A stretch of 64,000 nt of DNA from Strongylocentrotus droebachiensis (lineage: Eukaryota; Echinodermata; Echinoidea; Camarodonta; Strongylocentrotidae): contig JAVYIG010009860.1 of the NCBI GenBank assembly GCA_035222895.1, positions 1 through 64,000 on the forward strand, written 5' to 3'. The position numbers and the translations under genes were made by a program. The notes under the pieces are model-generated. The model did not search any database and had not been told where the DNA came from. It saw only the letters and a program-made list of their open reading frames with translations. Below are positions 12,561 through 23,578 of the stretch, one piece after another (position 1 is the first letter of the stretch; every line of letters starts with the position of its first letter).

Positions 12561-12950
12561 CTGCTGCTGAGAAACTTTGCATACCGTTGTAGTTTTTGTT
12601 GTAATAATTTCGCCGACCACAGCCCTGCACTGTAATCATGCGGTATTCTGCGTTGTATACTATCAATGTATTCTTACTAACTGGACCATGCTGGTAGGAC
12701 TTTTGTCATGAATTGGAAACTAAATGAGAATTGTGCCTATTATGAAAGCTCACTCAACCATTGTTATCCTGTTCAGCTCGGAGTTGATTTTATCCAGATC
12801 CAGACCAGTACCTCGCATACAGTAGCTAGCTAATGGACGTCGTGCATTGGGCAAATCGGAGTGCCCCTCACGGCTGTACTCACCCGGAGCTGAGCTCGCC
12901 TGGAATGTATACCTCTCAGCTAGCTCCGACGATGAAGAGCTCACGGTTTA
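12561..12950 (-). promoter_or_regulatory. Candidate 5' non-coding exon and promoter area of paralogue 1
   Basis: On the minus strand, CAGCAG|GTTCGTAGTTGTC gives a plausible donor, with the exon ending at 12561. A similar block, CCAG|GTTCGTATTGTTATC, lies upstream of paralogue 2, with its exon ending at 18007. Relaxed similarity (ACTAACTGGAC-type words) continues upstream of both. The interval 12780-12960 is richer in G+C than its surroundings and holds a 64-codon minus-strand frame (12750-12944) starting with five Ser. That frame could be an unrelated first exon or chance. The transcription start is not visible. Confidence 0.3.
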
Positions 12951-14065
12951 TGAATTAAATCTGTCCACAAAGCCGCCGCTAGCTTTATGACATCACCAGA
13001 TATTACATGGTCACGCTGCACTGCTACAAATGCGAGCAAATGCTTCAAACGTAATCCATGCACGATAATGTATGGAACATCAAACCCGCACAGTCTGTTC
13101 TATATTACAGCGCACGATAATTCGAGTTAAAATGATTACACACAACATATAACATCGTACAGTACATGACTACAAGTAATTCAATAATGGACCTAACTCA
13201 TTAGGCCTCTAGTACTTTTCATCTCATTTGCAATAATCGATTTATAATTAAGTCGTAAAAAGTACTCTGATATTCTATAAACATGACTATACAGTACAAC
13301 ACGAAGTTGAAGGCTATTCAATTTAATGCTGAATACAAAAACGAGATTCATTTTCCGGTTGAAATGCAATTTTCCAAGCGAGCAATCACGCTATATGAAC
13401 AAATTTAATTTCAATTAAACTTTGTGACCTTGATTTCTGTGAATTGAGGAGCCTATTACACCCACATTTGGAAGTACAGCACTGTGTCTGGCGCCAAGCG
13501 TACTATAGAGTCGATTCGATTGTTTTTTCGACTATACCAAAACTAAATTATGAAGGCTTTCATGAATGATTTCTGTAAAGTGGAATGGAAAACAATCACG
13601 ATGAACACTAAGCTTTTGTGTTCTGTAAACCTGCAACTTGCAACAATACCTGGCGAGACTCGATACGGGCTTGATACAGTCGAGTTGATAATTAAACAAA
13701 CGCCTACGCAATCATTGAGTGTGCGTGAGGAGGTATAGATTACCGAGAGTCCGAGATAATGTCGACTCCTAAAGTCTGTTTATACGTGTGGCAGAAAATT
13801 AATACAAATGGGCCAATTTACATGATTTGATCTATTCCATGTTTTTGCCACAGAACTGCAAATATTCCAGTGGTTCTTGCGTAGACACGTGAGGGTTCAT
13901 TAACAAGGGGGGGGGGGGGGGCGTCTTTTTATTAAATAATTTTACCCCAGAGTATCGATCGCATAAGCAAAACTTTTTGCTTGCGTCATATTTGCTTCAT
14001 TTTTTGTAGCGAACGTGACTTTCATGTTGACCGTTCCTTTACTCTATGCATTATATCTCCTATAT
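12951..14065. other. Gene-free stretch
   Basis: AT-rich intergenic sequence with a G-run at 13909-13921. I see no convincing coding or RNA gene. Confidence 0.4.
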
Positions 14066-14075
14066 ACCCTCTCCA

Positions 14076-14370
14076 AATACCCCCGTGGACAATCACCCCC
14101 CCCCCCCGAGGACAATTACCCCTCCCCGAGGACAATTACCCCCCCCCCCCCCTCCCCGAAAAGAACCCTCTTGGACAACCACCCCCCCCCCCCCCGAGGA
14201 CAATGACCCCCCGAAACAAATTAAACCAACTTATTATCAGGGTGGACTTCCCCTTTCATAAACAGGGGGAAATTCCGGGGGCGGGTAATTGTCCTCGGGG
14301 GTGGTTGTCCTTTGTTGTCATGGGGGGGGGGGGGGGGGGTAAATGTCCTAGGGGGTAATTGTCCTGATTG
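14076..14370. repeat. C-rich/G-rich foldback low-complexity block
   Basis: On the plus strand, 14080-14215 has repeated GAGGACAATTACCCC-type units with long C-runs. From 14275 to 14367 the complementary GGGGTAATTGTCCTCGGGG-type units appear, with a G-run of about 20. The halves are inverted copies separated by about 60 bp. Frames rich in Pro are artefacts. Confidence 0.85.
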
Positions 14371-14444
14371 TTCTGATACGCAAAAAATCAGATCGAAGTA
14401 ATGTGTGGGCTTTTCCATATCTACTTTAGGTTATGGTAAATATT

Positions 14445-14695
14445 GTAGAAATGAGGAATATGGACAAATTTAGAGTCGTATCATTGTTCATTCACTACTG
14501 ATCATATCTTTTTATTCAGGTGTCGATCATACAATCACCAATATAATGTTAATACGAAAATGATATACACCCACCTTAAGAAATCTAGAAATTATGTTTT
14601 AGGTGATTTACATTACATTCTGAATCAACATGTGTATGAAGCAGAATGTACTTCAGTGATGCAGTCTGCATTATTTGATTACTCCGTGTAGAAAT
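14445..14695. repeat. 3'-flank duplicate of the sulfotransferase-like locus, copy 2
   Basis: Counterpart of 5940-6235 (see that entry). The palindromic MITE found next to copy 1 is absent here, which is consistent with insertion after duplication. Confidence 0.65.
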
Positions 14696-15476
14696 GTTAT
14701 GGCAAAGAGTCAGTTCTACATAATTATTTTAATTAAATCAGAATATGACAATTTTTGTGAGATTGCTCCAAGTGGAACATTGAAAAAGTTCATAATCATT
14801 AATAATGTAATACATACGCCATGCAACATGTCGGAGTACATATTTTGATTTCAGATAGGACTTTGGCCAAAATATTAACCGCTCTGTTTCTGATTTCCTG
14901 AAGCCTTATATAATTACGTTTGTTTAACAGAGAGTTAATCGTTTAAACGACTGCGTTTTGACATACTTAAAAGTAATTTAATCAATCATATTTCGAGCAA
15001 TACACATCGATTGGATATTACAGAACAGTACTAAGTATGATTTGCACATGTGACTATTTCTATTACTTCGATGTTTTTTTATTAGTGATTAATTAGCAGT
15101 GTTTGATGAAATAACCTTTTGATTTATTCAATTAAAATAGTGGCTTTGGAGTTCAAACAGCTTCATTAGACATGCACACTAGTCAGATAGAAACCAAATA
15201 TTGACTCGTAAATATCACTCAGTGGGCTAATTTCCCCCGCTTCTGTTTGAGCCATTTTCATGGGATGATATGAAATGTCTGTTTAAATCTCTTTCTGACC
15301 AATGTACGTTACTGCCAATGTAAACAAAAAACTTAATTTATTTATATGCATGAACTCAAGACATTATTACAAACCAGTTTTCATACACATAATATTTTAA
15401 TATCAGTCATTATCAAAACGATATGTGAAGGGAAATTAATATGTGACCGGTTGATTACAATTTTATTGTATTCTTG
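14696..15476. other. 3' region of paralogue 2
   Basis: No gene. Two minus-strand AATAAA hexamers lie near the stop codon, as TTTATT at 15462-15467 and 15337-15342. Either could serve the gene at 15477-16742. The first is only 10 nt past the stop. Confidence 0.4.
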
Positions 15477-16742
15477 CTATCGGAAGGGGGTATAAATCAA
15501 AGGATTTTCTCCGAGGAATGGAAAATAAGCATTAGCATATAGGTTTTGAACCTTCATTGAACGGATTAAGAACTCTCGAAAGAGGGCGACGACTTCTTCA
15601 GAGATAGAAGGTAGAGGCTCCTGCATTGGAATGGGTTCTACGCAAGATCGCACCGGTGAGTTAAAACAGAACACACCTTGGGGAAGGTCGAAGTCAAAGA
15701 AGTCTTTATGGAAGAATGGCCTTAGTCCAAGGAACCTTTCTACAATTTCTAAACTTTCGACGGGACTCTTGGCAAACCTCTCGGCGTCTAATATTAACAT
15801 GTTTGGTCTTGGAATTACATGTGCCCATTCCTTTATTCCGCTCCCATAGATACTTCTTTGAACCAAAAAATGCACCACGTCTATCTCAGATGATTCCAGC
15901 ACCGTCTCTTCAAAAGTGTCTTCTAAAATGTAATGCATGTTGTCAGGACTTGTTTTATATAAAAGACTATTTATCCCCTTTCCTTTCCATATTTCACTTG
16001 CAGTTGTGGTTCTCTCTTCCCGATGAGGTGTATTGTCTTTGCGAGGCCGTGTATTTACATTTCGTTTTATTCTTCTTGCACGGGACTCCTGCTTAGGTGC
16101 CCCCATTGGCACATCTGGATATTGTGAAAGACTTCTGCGATAAAATTCTGAGCTGCTATTCGACGTCAGCACCAAGTATTCCGACATGGCTCTTGCTACA
16201 GGATCTCTAACAAGAATGATGACTTTAAGGTCGGGAGAAAAGGTCGTCCACGTCTGTTTGGATAAGTCACTCATATACAAGTACTCCTGGCATTCACCTA
16301 CAGTCATTTGATGAGGGAGGGAATACGGCATCTTATCCAGGTATTGGTCATTGTCCTTGAAAAGAACCCCGAACTCTGATACAGCAACATCAGGATGGAA
16401 TGAGAGAGCACTCTTGAGGGTTGCAGAGCCACTCAGAGCACCCCCTAATATCAGAGCCGCGGGAATCTTCTGCTTACAGTTGCGTTTTGCCAGAAGCTCT
16501 TCAGAATGTTGGTACTGGCTGAAGTTTGAAGTCTGGAGGTAGCAACCATGGTCGAGCGCACGTACCACTCCCTGTGAATGACCTTTGTTATATGGGTTGG
16601 ACTCAAGTACAAAGCTTGAGACGGAAACGACGCAAACCTTTCCGTACCCAACAAGGTAATACCCAAAGCAGAGAGAAGCCAATATTACAGCAGGAGCTAA
16701 AATGTTACGATTCTTTCGTGGAAACAAATTGCAGAAATTCAT
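15477..16742 (-). CDS. Heparan-sulfate 3-O-sulfotransferase-like type II membrane protein, probable pseudoenzyme (paralogue 2)
   Basis: A 421-residue frame, about four residues in five identical to paralogue 1 outside the insert, judged by eye. It has the same architecture: membrane anchor (about 14-31), luminal HS3ST-like domain, RDPxxRxxSxY motif, C-terminal Cys pair. The same active-site changes occur: Leu103 at the PAPS-loop lysine position, Gly125 at the catalytic Glu and Glu150 at the second Lys. The His position is Leu127 here and Pro in paralogue 1, so it drifts. The basic insert (about 214-272) is the most divergent part, with different charge pattern and length. Long intact frames in both copies, despite the shared loss of catalytic residues, argue for a retained non-enzymatic role rather than decay. 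Single coding exon; splice acceptor at 16833/16834 in the 5' UTR. Confidence 0.85.
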   Translation of the reverse strand: MNFCNLFPRKNRNILAPAVILASLCFGYYLVGYGKVCVVSVSSFVLESNPYNKGHSQGVVRALDHGCYLQTSNFSQYQHSEELLAKRNCKQKIPAALILGGALSGSATLKSALSFHPDVAVSEFGVLFKDNDQYLDKMPYSLPHQMTVGECQEYLYMSDLSKQTWTTFSPDLKVIILVRDPVARAMSEYLVLTSNSSSEFYRRSLSQYPDVPMGAPKQESRARRIKRNVNTRPRKDNTPHREERTTTASEIWKGKGINSLLYKTSPDNMHYILEDTFEETVLESSEIDVVHFLVQRSIYGSGIKEWAHVIPRPNMLILDAERFAKSPVESLEIVERFLGLRPFFHKDFFDFDLPQGVFCFNSPVRSCVEPIPMQEPLPSISEEVVALFREFLIRSMKVQNLYANAYFPFLGENPLIYTPFR

Positions 16743-16833
16743 CTTTGCAAAACCTCCACCTTTGACGAGTCCCTTTGTAAATACAATCCTTCTCGTACCT
16801 ACTTGAATCCACAGATGAGCGGTGAAGAAGTGC
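16743..16833 (-). other. 5' UTR part of the coding exon, paralogue 2
   Basis: On the minus strand, CCGCATTCTCATTAG|GCACTTC is a good acceptor 91 nt upstream of the ATG and corresponds to the acceptor of paralogue 1. Confidence 0.45.
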
Positions 16834-18006
16834 CTAATGAGAATGCGGAAAATGATTATGAAAGATTAATATTGATATTGCTATCACATATCAGTCATGA
16901 ATAGCATAGCGTTGTTATCCCCATTGTACACGAGCCATCGATTGTCTGGCGTAAGGCTGCGTCAGCCACTGGTGTGAATGACGTACGCACAATTTGACTT
17001 GATGACATCTTTAATGATTGCAAAATGAACATTTCGTTGAGTTATTGGACTCGGATGATAACGTTTTTTTTTTTCTGTAGTCTCTTCTCTCTATACATAT
17101 CCATTTCACATCATTTGTTTATTCCCTTACATCATTTGTATTCATTTACTTCAAATATTCTACCCAATTCTTTCCTCCTTTAATCTCCTCTACATACCAA
17201 GCCAACCATCTCACCTGGTATATTCCTTTGTTCTCTTCTCATTCTTTATTCATGGTCTTGTGTGAATGCATTTGGCATTTCCACTTCTTAATTATCATTG
17301 GTTCTCTTCTCCTTTTTCCTTTTGAAGAGTCAGTCTTACCTTTAAATCCTATTTTACTATTGGTGTATGATGTAATTCATTCGAATATACTGTGCTTTAA
17401 ACTGTTCCAATGATCAGGAAGCTGTTATAATGCTGGGTAGCAGTCTACAATAAAAGACAGACAAACCTGCACTGGACATCTTCTGATCCAGTTGTATTGA
17501 TTTAGGGCTCTGCTACTTTAAATTGCAGATTTAGGAGAGAGGATTTATTTGAGTTTTGAATTGTTTTTTTGATGATTGGTGTTTTAAATATATATTGGTG
17601 AGAGATTATTTGTATCGCTTTACGATAGGTTGATTAGCACACGTAATGACACGATCCAAATGACGCTTACTGTGCAGATGGTAATAAATTCAGGAGTTGC
17701 AGGAATATATTGTTTATGCATGCCACGTTCCTCTGTTTTTAGAAAACAAAGTGAGAAGTTTTAGATATACATTATGTATATAAATTTTCCATAATATTAT
17801 TGACCTAGTTTATTAATGGTTGCATTAAGTTATTGTGAGGTTTTTTTTTTTAGAAAGAAGAAAATGGCTGTTTTTATTAAGGTTATGATTATAGAGTATG
17901 ATTAAGAGTTAACAGTAAGGGTAAATTCTAAGGATTGTTAGAGAAAGAAAAGAAGTCTTTCCACTGAAAATTACTATGGCGTTTACAGAGAGATAACAAT
18001 ACGAAC
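16834..18006 (-). other. Probable 5' UTR intron of paralogue 2
   Basis: No coding region is visible. The intron would run from the candidate donor at 18006 to the acceptor at 16834 on the minus strand. It contains only AT-rich sequence and short T-runs. The counterpart in paralogue 1 is about 1.7 kb longer, largely because of the TTAA element with its SINE. Confidence 0.35.
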
Positions 18007-18415
18007 CTGGAGCTGGATGACGAATGTAGGAAGTCATCAAAAAATGGCAGGACGATGAAGAAGATCTTGAACAGGTATACTGATCACCATACGTGTAATA
18101 CTTTTCTCATGCAATATTCGGAGCAGCAACGATTACTACCAACGTCTTAGGCTAACTGGACACACGTCCTAACTGAAAGAGAGGGTGTGTCGAGATTAGA
18201 AAGTGAATAAAATGGGAATAATGACGTACCTGAGACTATCTTAACCGATGCTTTCTTGTTCAACCAGGCGTTAATTGCTCTTCGGCAACTCCTTGGTACG
18301 GTCTCTCAATGCAATACATGATGAGGCCTTTTCGATTGTGTCGACGATTACGCTGTTCTAGTCTAGAGCACATGTTCACTCAGGTAGTCGACATCCCTTG
18401 TTCACTTCCCTATAC

Positions 18416-18487
18416 TAGGGACTTTTATATTTGCACGTCGACATAGTGGACTGCTACGTGTCACGTCCTTTTAAGGCACTCATAATG
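18416..18487. mobile_element. Partial TAGGGACTTTTA-family element
   Basis: The block TAGGGACTTTTATATTTGCA and the following GTGGACTG...CACGTCCTTTTAAGGCACT match one arm of the elements at 52351-52797 and 58292-58433. I found no second terminus. Confidence 0.5.
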
Positions 18488-19330
18488 CCTGAATACCTGA
18501 ACATTTTGGACATGACGTTTCAGAATATCATTCTATTTGATAGCGGGTGTCCGAATATATTTCATATCATTTATATCAAAATTAAATTTTTGCACGCTCG
18601 TTCGCTTTACTCGCTCGCAACACTTAGAAACACGACAATTTCGGGCAACAATATGCCCCAAACCCTCACAATCATTAACATTTGTTGGCATGGTGCCTGG
18701 ATACATTATTTCATATCTTATTTAGTGTCGTGATTACAATTTTTTGTTTACATATTCAAGATGTCACTTTTGTCATGCTCTCTAGTTGTAAAGAGAAACT
18801 TACAAATTTTTTTTTTAATAGGAAACAGGTCAATTGATTCCTTTCACAATACATTCTGTAGCCGAGGGGCAAGAGTGTGTTATAGGCATGCATATCCTAG
18901 ATCTTTTACAAATCCAATCCAATAATGGATCTAATTGATTATGACTCTCTCATTTGCAAACATTAGCCGTGTTCACATGATGGCAATTTTGGTCGGCGTG
19001 AGCCGTGAGGGTCAGCATAGTCACCGTCTGAACGATAGTCGTGTCAGCTACGCCGACCTTTACCCCGACTGATTTACTCCCAGATTTTTCCAGGAGTAAC
19101 GCGCTAATTACACGACTAGAGGGTTGCGTAAGTAGACCGTATGGATGCTCTCACCCAGCACTCGGAATACCTGTGACCTTTTACGATGATTGTATGACCT
19201 AACATTTAAAACTTCCGGTGTCAAACATACATTGTTTACCACATGCGAGTTATTTGATGCCTCAAGAGTGATTTTCAGTTTTACAGAATTATGTTTGTTT
19301 ACAATCAAAAATGAAGATTAGATTTCGCGC
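18488..19330. other. Gene-free stretch
   Basis: Intergenic AT-rich sequence. A GTCGGCGTGAG...CTACGCCGACC pair around 18991-19058 is a weak inverted repeat. No coding signal. Confidence 0.35.
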
Positions 19331-19335
19331 TTTAA

Positions 19336-19715
19336 AGATAAAGGTGTGTTCTGGTCATCCGATTGCATTGTAAAAGAAAAGGTGTGGAATGGATCTGAAA
19401 AAGATGATCATGTAGCATGTAAGTATTGGTGTGTACTGCAAAGTTCTGGAGTCATCAAAATCATAATAGATTTGGCCCAGTCTTGGTAAAGTAACACGCA
19501 CTGTACACAGAAAGATGTATGTGGGACTACACAAATGTGGCTACTAACCTTGATTTCCTAATCTTTCTATGCTCATTACTCAGCCAGTATACATTTTCTA
19601 CCAAAATTGTTTGGCGAATGACATTTATTTGTAATCTTGAACATTCAGTGTAAGTTTCGTTTGATTTTGTGAGAATTCAATTTCTTTTTTTCTTTACCAG
19701 AACTCACCTTTATCT
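19336..19715. mobile_element. TTAA-target MITE (AGATAAAGGTG ends)
   Basis: The termini are AGATAAAGGTGTGTTCTGGT on the left and, reverse complemented, AGATAAAGGTGAGTTCTGGT on the right: 20 bp with one mismatch. TTAA lies outside each end (19332-19335 and 19716-19719). It is 380 bp long and has no coding capacity. Confidence 0.85.
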
Positions 19716-19719
19716 TTAA

Positions 19720-21552
19720 ATGCGGAAGCTGGGTTTAGGTCGACTAGTGCGGGCTCCACCATCTCCGGGTTAAGTTACGCTGAGTAAGAGCATATGGACA
19801 ATGTTGTAAGTCAAATATTTATGGAATATTTATTGCTGAATGGAAAAACTTACGCCGTCTAGGAAGCCAAGTTTGAACATTGCTATTGCTCAATAACTTC
19901 TCCGATGTATAATATATATTTATATAATATTGGATGGCTTTGAGTGTGATACAAGGATTATATTCAGTTCAGTTCAGTTCAAAACACCAGACATAACAAT
20001 CATGAAACAAACAAACAAAATCCCAATTGGGATCCCAAAAAGCTATATTGCTCGAGCTATGAACGAGTTGGAGACGAGTACAATATTGTCATAGCAAGAG
20101 CAATATATTCTTGTAAAACACGAACACAAAGCCATATAATATTATTATTATCTTTATCAGGCTGACTAGCGAAATAACAATTTGACTTACCTCGGTAAAT
20201 ATGGCTTTTTGTGTGTGATATCAACATCGATAGTTCAAGTTCTCGGACGGCTGAGAAATATGAAACCATATTGGTCAGTTATCCGGGTACTGCGCTAAAT
20301 AAATTGAATACACTGATTTATTGTGCCACTTGGAAGCCTTATATAGATCATAAATATATATACATGAATAAAACTAACAAGAGACCTACATTTCCTACAA
20401 GATTACATACAATACAAGGTTTATGTTCTATTGGTATCCCAAATATAATATCTTTCTATATAATTATCACATTGATACTGTCGACTCCTGAGTTTCAGAG
20501 ATTTAACATACGCGGGTGTTCTTTAACAAAACATGTTGATTTCTTGTGGGGTTTTTTGTTCAGGATTTTTACTAAATTACCAGGATGTAGCCTTATTTAA
20601 AAATGTACTAAATTTATACAGTATCATACACTGTTATAGCCGTACATTAACCCCGATGATATGTGTAAATGATAATCTAGAGTAAGTTGAGTACTCCAAA
20701 CCATAACAACTTAATACTAAATTTACAAGAATCCGTTACTAGTTATAATGAATTATTCTTTACAACCGTACATTTGCATACTCTTATAAGACTATTTTAT
20801 GTTGACATTGTTATATGTAGCATTCATTTATATTTATAATCATTTTTGTTAAGGCCTTAAAATATTATGCTACCGTATTTTGTATTACTATGATGTATTG
20901 TGTATTTTACTTTGTTATACTTTGTTATTTGTACTACTTTTTATATGATGGTTTTAATACCAGATCCAAGATGCAAAACATATTTACTTCTGATCTTGTG
21001 TACCTGTATAAATATATATGAGTACAAAATAAATGAATGATAAATAATATTTTAATTTCCCGGAAAAAACCTTCTCGAAATATTCAGAATCTAAAATTCT
21101 ATTCGATTATATATACTTTGTATCTTTTCTAATGTTTTACAGGGCCTCCAAGTGCAACGTTATTTTAACACTGAAATCGTAAACATATAAATTTAAATTA
21201 TTATATAAAAATGTATAACAAAAATGTGATCACGTACCTTCCCACTATTATGGTCCTATGTTTATGAAAACGTCGACAGGGAATTTTAATAAATGGGTAT
21301 TATTGCATCCTTTTATGATAGGCATGACTTTTTTTTTAAATCCTCAAATCTGATAAAAGATCATTGATCCCCTTCTACTACATTATGTAACAGAAAAGTT
21401 GCAATTCGAAAATGGAGATAGGATGATGTAATCTGCCTTTTCATGATTGTGCAGTCCATCTGATTTAAACCAGAGAAAATCCCTGCTAATTCTTACTTGT
21501 ACTAAGTTGTAGTGTTAAAGAAAGAATCCTCATAAGTAAAGAAAGGTTTCAT
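19720..21552. other. Intergenic stretch, possible retroelement remnant at its end
   Basis: No convincing gene. A 129-codon plus-strand frame at 20211-20600 matches nothing I recognise. The stretch near 20960-21050 ends ATAAATGAATGATAAATAAT, which looks like a LINE 3' tail, but no reverse-transcriptase motif is seen upstream. Confidence 0.3.
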
Positions 21553-21830
21553 TCAATGGAGAATATCTAAGAAGTAAAAGAAGGGAAAATAAGAAGGAGA
21601 AGAAGAAGAAGACAAATGAAAAAGGTTAGAAGAAGATGGATAAGGAGATGAAAACAGAAAGAAAGTATAACAAGAGAATAGATAGTAGAGAAGAAAAGGG
21701 AGAACGAGAGGAGAAGACGAAGAAGGAGACGAAGAAGAAGAAGATGAAGCAAAGCAGAAAAATATAAGAAAGGGAAGCATAAGAAGGAGAAGAAGGAAGA
21801 AAGAAAGAGATAAATAATGGAATTAAAAGA
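21553..21830. repeat. Strand-asymmetric polypurine tract
   Basis: About 280 bp on the plus strand are overwhelmingly A and G with scattered pyrimidines (GAAGAA, GGAGAA and similar words). The Ser/Leu/Phe-rich minus-strand frames are artefacts of composition. Confidence 0.85.
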
Positions 21831-22849
21831 CTAAGACTTACCAAAGGAATGGAGGAGAAGAGTGACAAGGGATGGGCTGCAAGAACGCATCCCCAAGGAA
21901 CGTTCTACTTTAATTATCACGCACAGCGCATCCATGCTTCAACAAGTCAAACGACATTTCCTCAGTCAATATGCTAAACCGACTCCAAACCAACTCCAAA
22001 CCAACCGATTTCTCGGCCATCCGGTAATATGATTTTTTAGCTAGGTCTATATTATATCTGATGTTGGTCTCATCGATGTGAGTAGGAAAACAATAGGCCT
22101 ACATGTATGTGAGTGACGAACTCAAAATGTGCTCGTGTCAGTTCGTGAGACAGCATTTTGTCTACCGCCATCATTACTATTTATTATTATTTCATTACAA
22201 CTTGGTTCGTTCATTCGTTTTTCGTCCATTCTTTCGTTCATTTGTTCATGATTGTGTCCGTCATACGGGAATGGTGGTTGAAAACCAGGCAACTGTGGCT
22301 TCACCAAGCCTTCAAACCACTGTAGATGCTGTATATATTAAGACAAAAGAAGAAAAAAAATGAAAATGAAAACACGGGAGAATGCTTGCAAGACGTAAAT
22401 TCATCATCACAAGCAATACTGATTGATTTGTCTTTTCAGCTAGAAAAGCTAGAATTAAACTATTTAAATTCAAGGAAGTATTCTGAATAATACTAGAATT
22501 TACTGACTGTCCAATTACATTGGACATTAATATTTAGAGCTACATAAATGAAACTGATTAATTAGATTGAATCGCATTGTATGGTTATCCAGAAGTATAA
22601 ACAAACATAAATATAGATATATACAGTCATGAATGAATAGACAAATACAAGAAAAAGTAAATAATAGATAAATGAATTTTAAAAAGAAAAGAAAAAAAGA
22701 ATGATAAGTAAGGCCTAACACCAGGCGCGGATCTACGGGGGGGGTTTAGGGGGTTTAAACCCCCCCCCCCCCTTGGGCGGCCCAAAAAAAAAAAAAAAAA
22801 AAAAAAGGGAAAAAAAAGAGAAAAAAAAGAAAAAAAGAAAGAAAAAAGA

Positions 22850-22940
22850 ACGCACGCTGGAGAGAAACCCTTTCAAGTGCAAATATTGTGAGAAGATATT
22901 CAACTCATCTGGTAACTTAACCAAACACATGATAACTCTG
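22850..22940 (+). pseudogene. Degenerate C2H2 zinc-finger fragment
   Basis: The frame reads ...NPFKCKYCEKIFNSSGNL and then TKHM. It has the two Cys, the Phe, the Leu and the first His of a C2H2 finger. The second His position is Leu. The linker before it reads as the usual T-H-x-G-E-K-P in another frame, so there is a one-base insertion in the T-run next to CCCTTTC. This is a captured, broken piece, not a functional gene. Confidence 0.6.
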
Positions 22941-23020
22941 GATATAACTGTGTATTTAACTGTTACTTGATTTAAAAAGACGTTATCATGCACTGCTTTT
23001 TATGGTCTCCATTGTGTTAA

Positions 23021-23522
23021 AGGTAATACAAAGTTTTGGGAAATTTTGAAAATTGGCAGGATAGTAATTCTTTACAATTTTTATATATTTGGATACCCCT
23101 GTGGATGTATTATAAGCACTAAAAAAATTAGCCCCTGAAACATTTCTACCTTCGAGAAAAAATGAATATAAAAATTTACCGGTGCTCCCGGTAAATGTTG
23201 ATCAATTTCAAATAGCGCTTACGACCATACAATGGTAGCTGCGACCATGAAAATTTCAGAATATGTAGTTGTGATATGTCATTTCCAAACAGGAATAGCC
23301 GATTGGTCAATTTTAATCAAGAAACATTGTTTTACGGCTTAATTAATATCTTGACCTTGAGAGGGAGCTATACAACATAAAGAGTTTATTATTTACAATT
23401 TCATAACTTGAGACTCGATTTCAACCGCGACAATGCTCACTGAATATTGTAGGATCGCATATGCTTCCAATATGTTCATTTGAACCAAATTCATGACCCC
23501 ATACCAAAACTTTGTATTACCT
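23021..23522. mobile_element. TTAA-target MITE, AGGTAATAC family, copy 1
   Basis: It is 502 bp, with termini AGGTAATACAAAGTTTTGG in perfect inverted copy and TTAA at 23017-23020 and 23523-23526. A nearby duplicate of the flank (23633-23700 onward) reads ...TGTGTTAATAGATGCC without the element, which gives the empty site directly. It contains an ACCGGTGCTCCCGGTAAA block shared with the copies at 51773 and 61367. Confidence 0.95.
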
Positions 23523-23578
23523 TTAATAGATGCCAGGAAAACATCACTTACGGGGTTCAAATAAACACCCCCCAAAAA

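Noticed and set aside
14015-14418. Pro-rich frames up to 125 codons
   Set aside because: Products of the C-run/G-run foldback block in all frames.
21553-21868. Ser/Leu/Phe-rich minus-strand frames
   Set aside because: Read-through of the polypurine tract.
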